From Amycolatopsis acididurans (GTDB taxonomy: Bacteria > Actinomycetota > Actinomycetes > Mycobacteriales > Pseudonocardiaceae), in NCBI RefSeq assembly GCF_012328925.1, contig NZ_JAAXLS010000001.1, positions 124,001-188,000 on the forward strand: 64,000 nucleotides of DNA. The letters run 5' to 3'. This document shows, one piece after another, positions 63,302-64,000 of this stretch (its first letter is position 1; every line of letters starts with the position of its first letter). The notes beneath the pieces are model-generated. The model had not been told where the DNA came from, did no database searches, and was given only the letters and a program-made list of their open reading frames with translations. The translations under genes and the position numbers were made by a program.

Positions 63302-63466
63302 TCAGCGTTCCGGCGGCTCCGGCAGTCCCTCGATGCGCGGCCCTTCCCCGGGGTAGCGGTTCGGCGTCTCGTGCGGGTACTGATCCGGCGTGCCCTCGGG
63401 CTTCTTGCGGCGCGGGAACGGCGGCTGCGGGCCCGGCCGTTCCGGCGGGTTGTCTGGCGTGGGCAT
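63302..63466 (-). CDS. Short proline-rich protein
   Basis: 54 residues from ATG 63466 with GGGGG about ten bases upstream. It is 30% proline (PTPDNPPERPGPQPPFPRR, YPHETPNRYPGEGPRIEG) with no signal peptide or cysteine. Short Pro-rich peptides like this are common in actinomycetes and often unannotated. No function is assigned; the frame is clean and the RBS plausible. Confidence 0.5.
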   Translation of the reverse strand: MPTPDNPPERPGPQPPFPRRKKPEGTPDQYPHETPNRYPGEGPRIEGLPEPPER

Positions 63467-63521
63467 TCTGGTGAACCCCCTTCCGCTGGCGGTGTGGACG
63501 GCACCCTCCACCGTAGCGGGT

Positions 63522-64000
63522 TCAGACCGGCATGATCTGGTGCGCGGCGTCGGCGAGGTAGGTGCGCAGGTTTTCCGCCCGGTACGGCGGGTTCATCTCC
63601 TTCTGCCGGTCCGCGGCCGACGAGGCGGCGTACTCGCTGGGCGCGTCCTGCTCACCGAGCTTCCGTGGCGTGGTGCCGATCATCCGGTAGAACCAGGTCG
63701 CGGAGTCGTGCAGCGGGCCGAACTCGTCCCGCGCGGGCAGCCCGGCGAAGGCGTCCTCGGTGAAGGCGAGCCCGCACGCGCGGGCGCGGGCGGTCATCCA
63801 GCGCAGCGTGAGGTCGGACAGCGCGGTCTGCGGATAGCCGCCGCCGACGTCGGAATGCACCCCGGTGAACCAGACCTGCTCCCGCTGCTGCCCGTCGGCG
63901 GCCGGGGAGGGCTTCCAGACGGCGGGGGTGAACGGGCGGCGCTTCTCGTCGATGGCCAGCGCCTGGAACGCGGACCGGATCGTCGAGGACAGTTGCGTGT
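63522..64000 (-). CDS. DUF2235 alpha/beta-hydrolase-like protein, C-terminal part
   Basis: The gene continues past the right edge; about 159 C-terminal residues are visible. QALAIDEKRRPFTPAVW, QVWFTGVHSDVGGGYPQ and LRWMTARARACGL are the DUF2235 signature region; GVHSDVGGGY carries the catalytic Asp/His loop of these Tle-like hydrolases. Such proteins occur as type VI effectors in Gram-negatives but are also common single genes in actinomycetes. Its start and nucleophile motif (GTxND...) are outside the window. Confidence 0.85.
   Translation of the reverse strand, partial: TQLSSTIRSAFQALAIDEKRRPFTPAVWKPSPAADGQQREQVWFTGVHSDVGGGYPQTALSDLTLRWMTARARACGLAFTEDAFAGLPARDEFGPLHDSATWFYRMIGTTPRKLGEQDAPSEYAASSAADRQKEMNPPYRAENLRTYLADAAHQIMPV

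Noticed and set aside
63522-64000. Type VI secretion effector
   Set aside because: DUF2235 occurs widely in actinomycetes and no secretion genes are seen; only the C terminus is visible.

Overview
This window is about 72% GC by eye, densely coded, with frequent GTG starts, 4-base ATGA/GTGA gene overlaps and many regulators. It looks like the chromosome of a soil actinomycete. A mycofactocin/NDMA-type alcohol dehydrogenase, DrrA/DrrB-type exporters, NarL-type two-component systems and CocE, QorB and CHAT/Trypco2 proteins fit Pseudonocardiaceae (Amycolatopsis-like), but the genus is inference. No rRNA, tRNA, CRISPR, phage or insertion sequence was seen.

1-8.6 kb: a catabolic block with the end of an amidohydrolase, a MaoC hydratase, an acyl/aryl-CoA ligase and an AraC regulator. 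It continues with a PcpA/LinE/MhqO-like ring-cleaving dioxygenase, two alpha/beta hydrolases, a two-component-type flavin monooxygenase and a 3-oxoacid CoA-transferase pair. A (hydro)quinone-type aromatic route is likely. 8.6-16.5 kb: IclR and LysR regulators, then an operon of FAD oxidoreductase, IlvD/Edd dehydratase, MHS transporter and both aconitase-X subunits, probably for an unidentified hydroxy acid. 16.4-28.8 kb: general functions (peptide deformylase, amidohydrolase, M14 peptidase, NarL two-component system, DrrAB exporter, TetR-controlled SDR) plus a 21-bp-period repeat array and three gene remnants.

28.8-44 kb: the best-defined system. Two divergent operons encode two tetrahydrofolate-dependent O-demethylases of the LigM/DesA type, C1 disposal (MetF-like, PurU), the extradiol dioxygenase LigAB, GalB hydratase and LigK/GalC aldolase. 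A methyl-esterase-like hydrolase and a muconolactone-isomerase-like protein are in the same operon. Together they form an almost complete route from methoxylated lignin acids (syringate or 3-O-methylgallate type) through gallate to pyruvate and oxaloacetate. A NarL/GAF two-component system, an acyl-CoA synthetase, a LysR regulator and an aromatic acid:H+ symporter follow.

44-57 kb: two amidohydrolases with a Rieske ferredoxin, an MHS transporter, an NDMA-dependent alcohol dehydrogenase, an ATZ/TRZ-type amidohydrolase, DoxX and IclR. Then comes an unusual operon: class III CoA-transferase, citryl-CoA-lyase-like protein, and a divergent LigB-LigA dioxygenase. A frameshifted CocE hydrolase closes the region. 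57-64 kb: Nudix, TetR/QorB-like pair, YchJ, a CHAT protease-like protein with a Trypco2 partner (a conflict-system-like pair), an epoxide-hydrolase-like enzyme and the end of a DUF2235 protein.

The main leads are the O-demethylation/gallate cluster, the CoA-transferase/lyase/dioxygenase operon, the CHAT-Trypco2 pair and the 21-bp repeat array.
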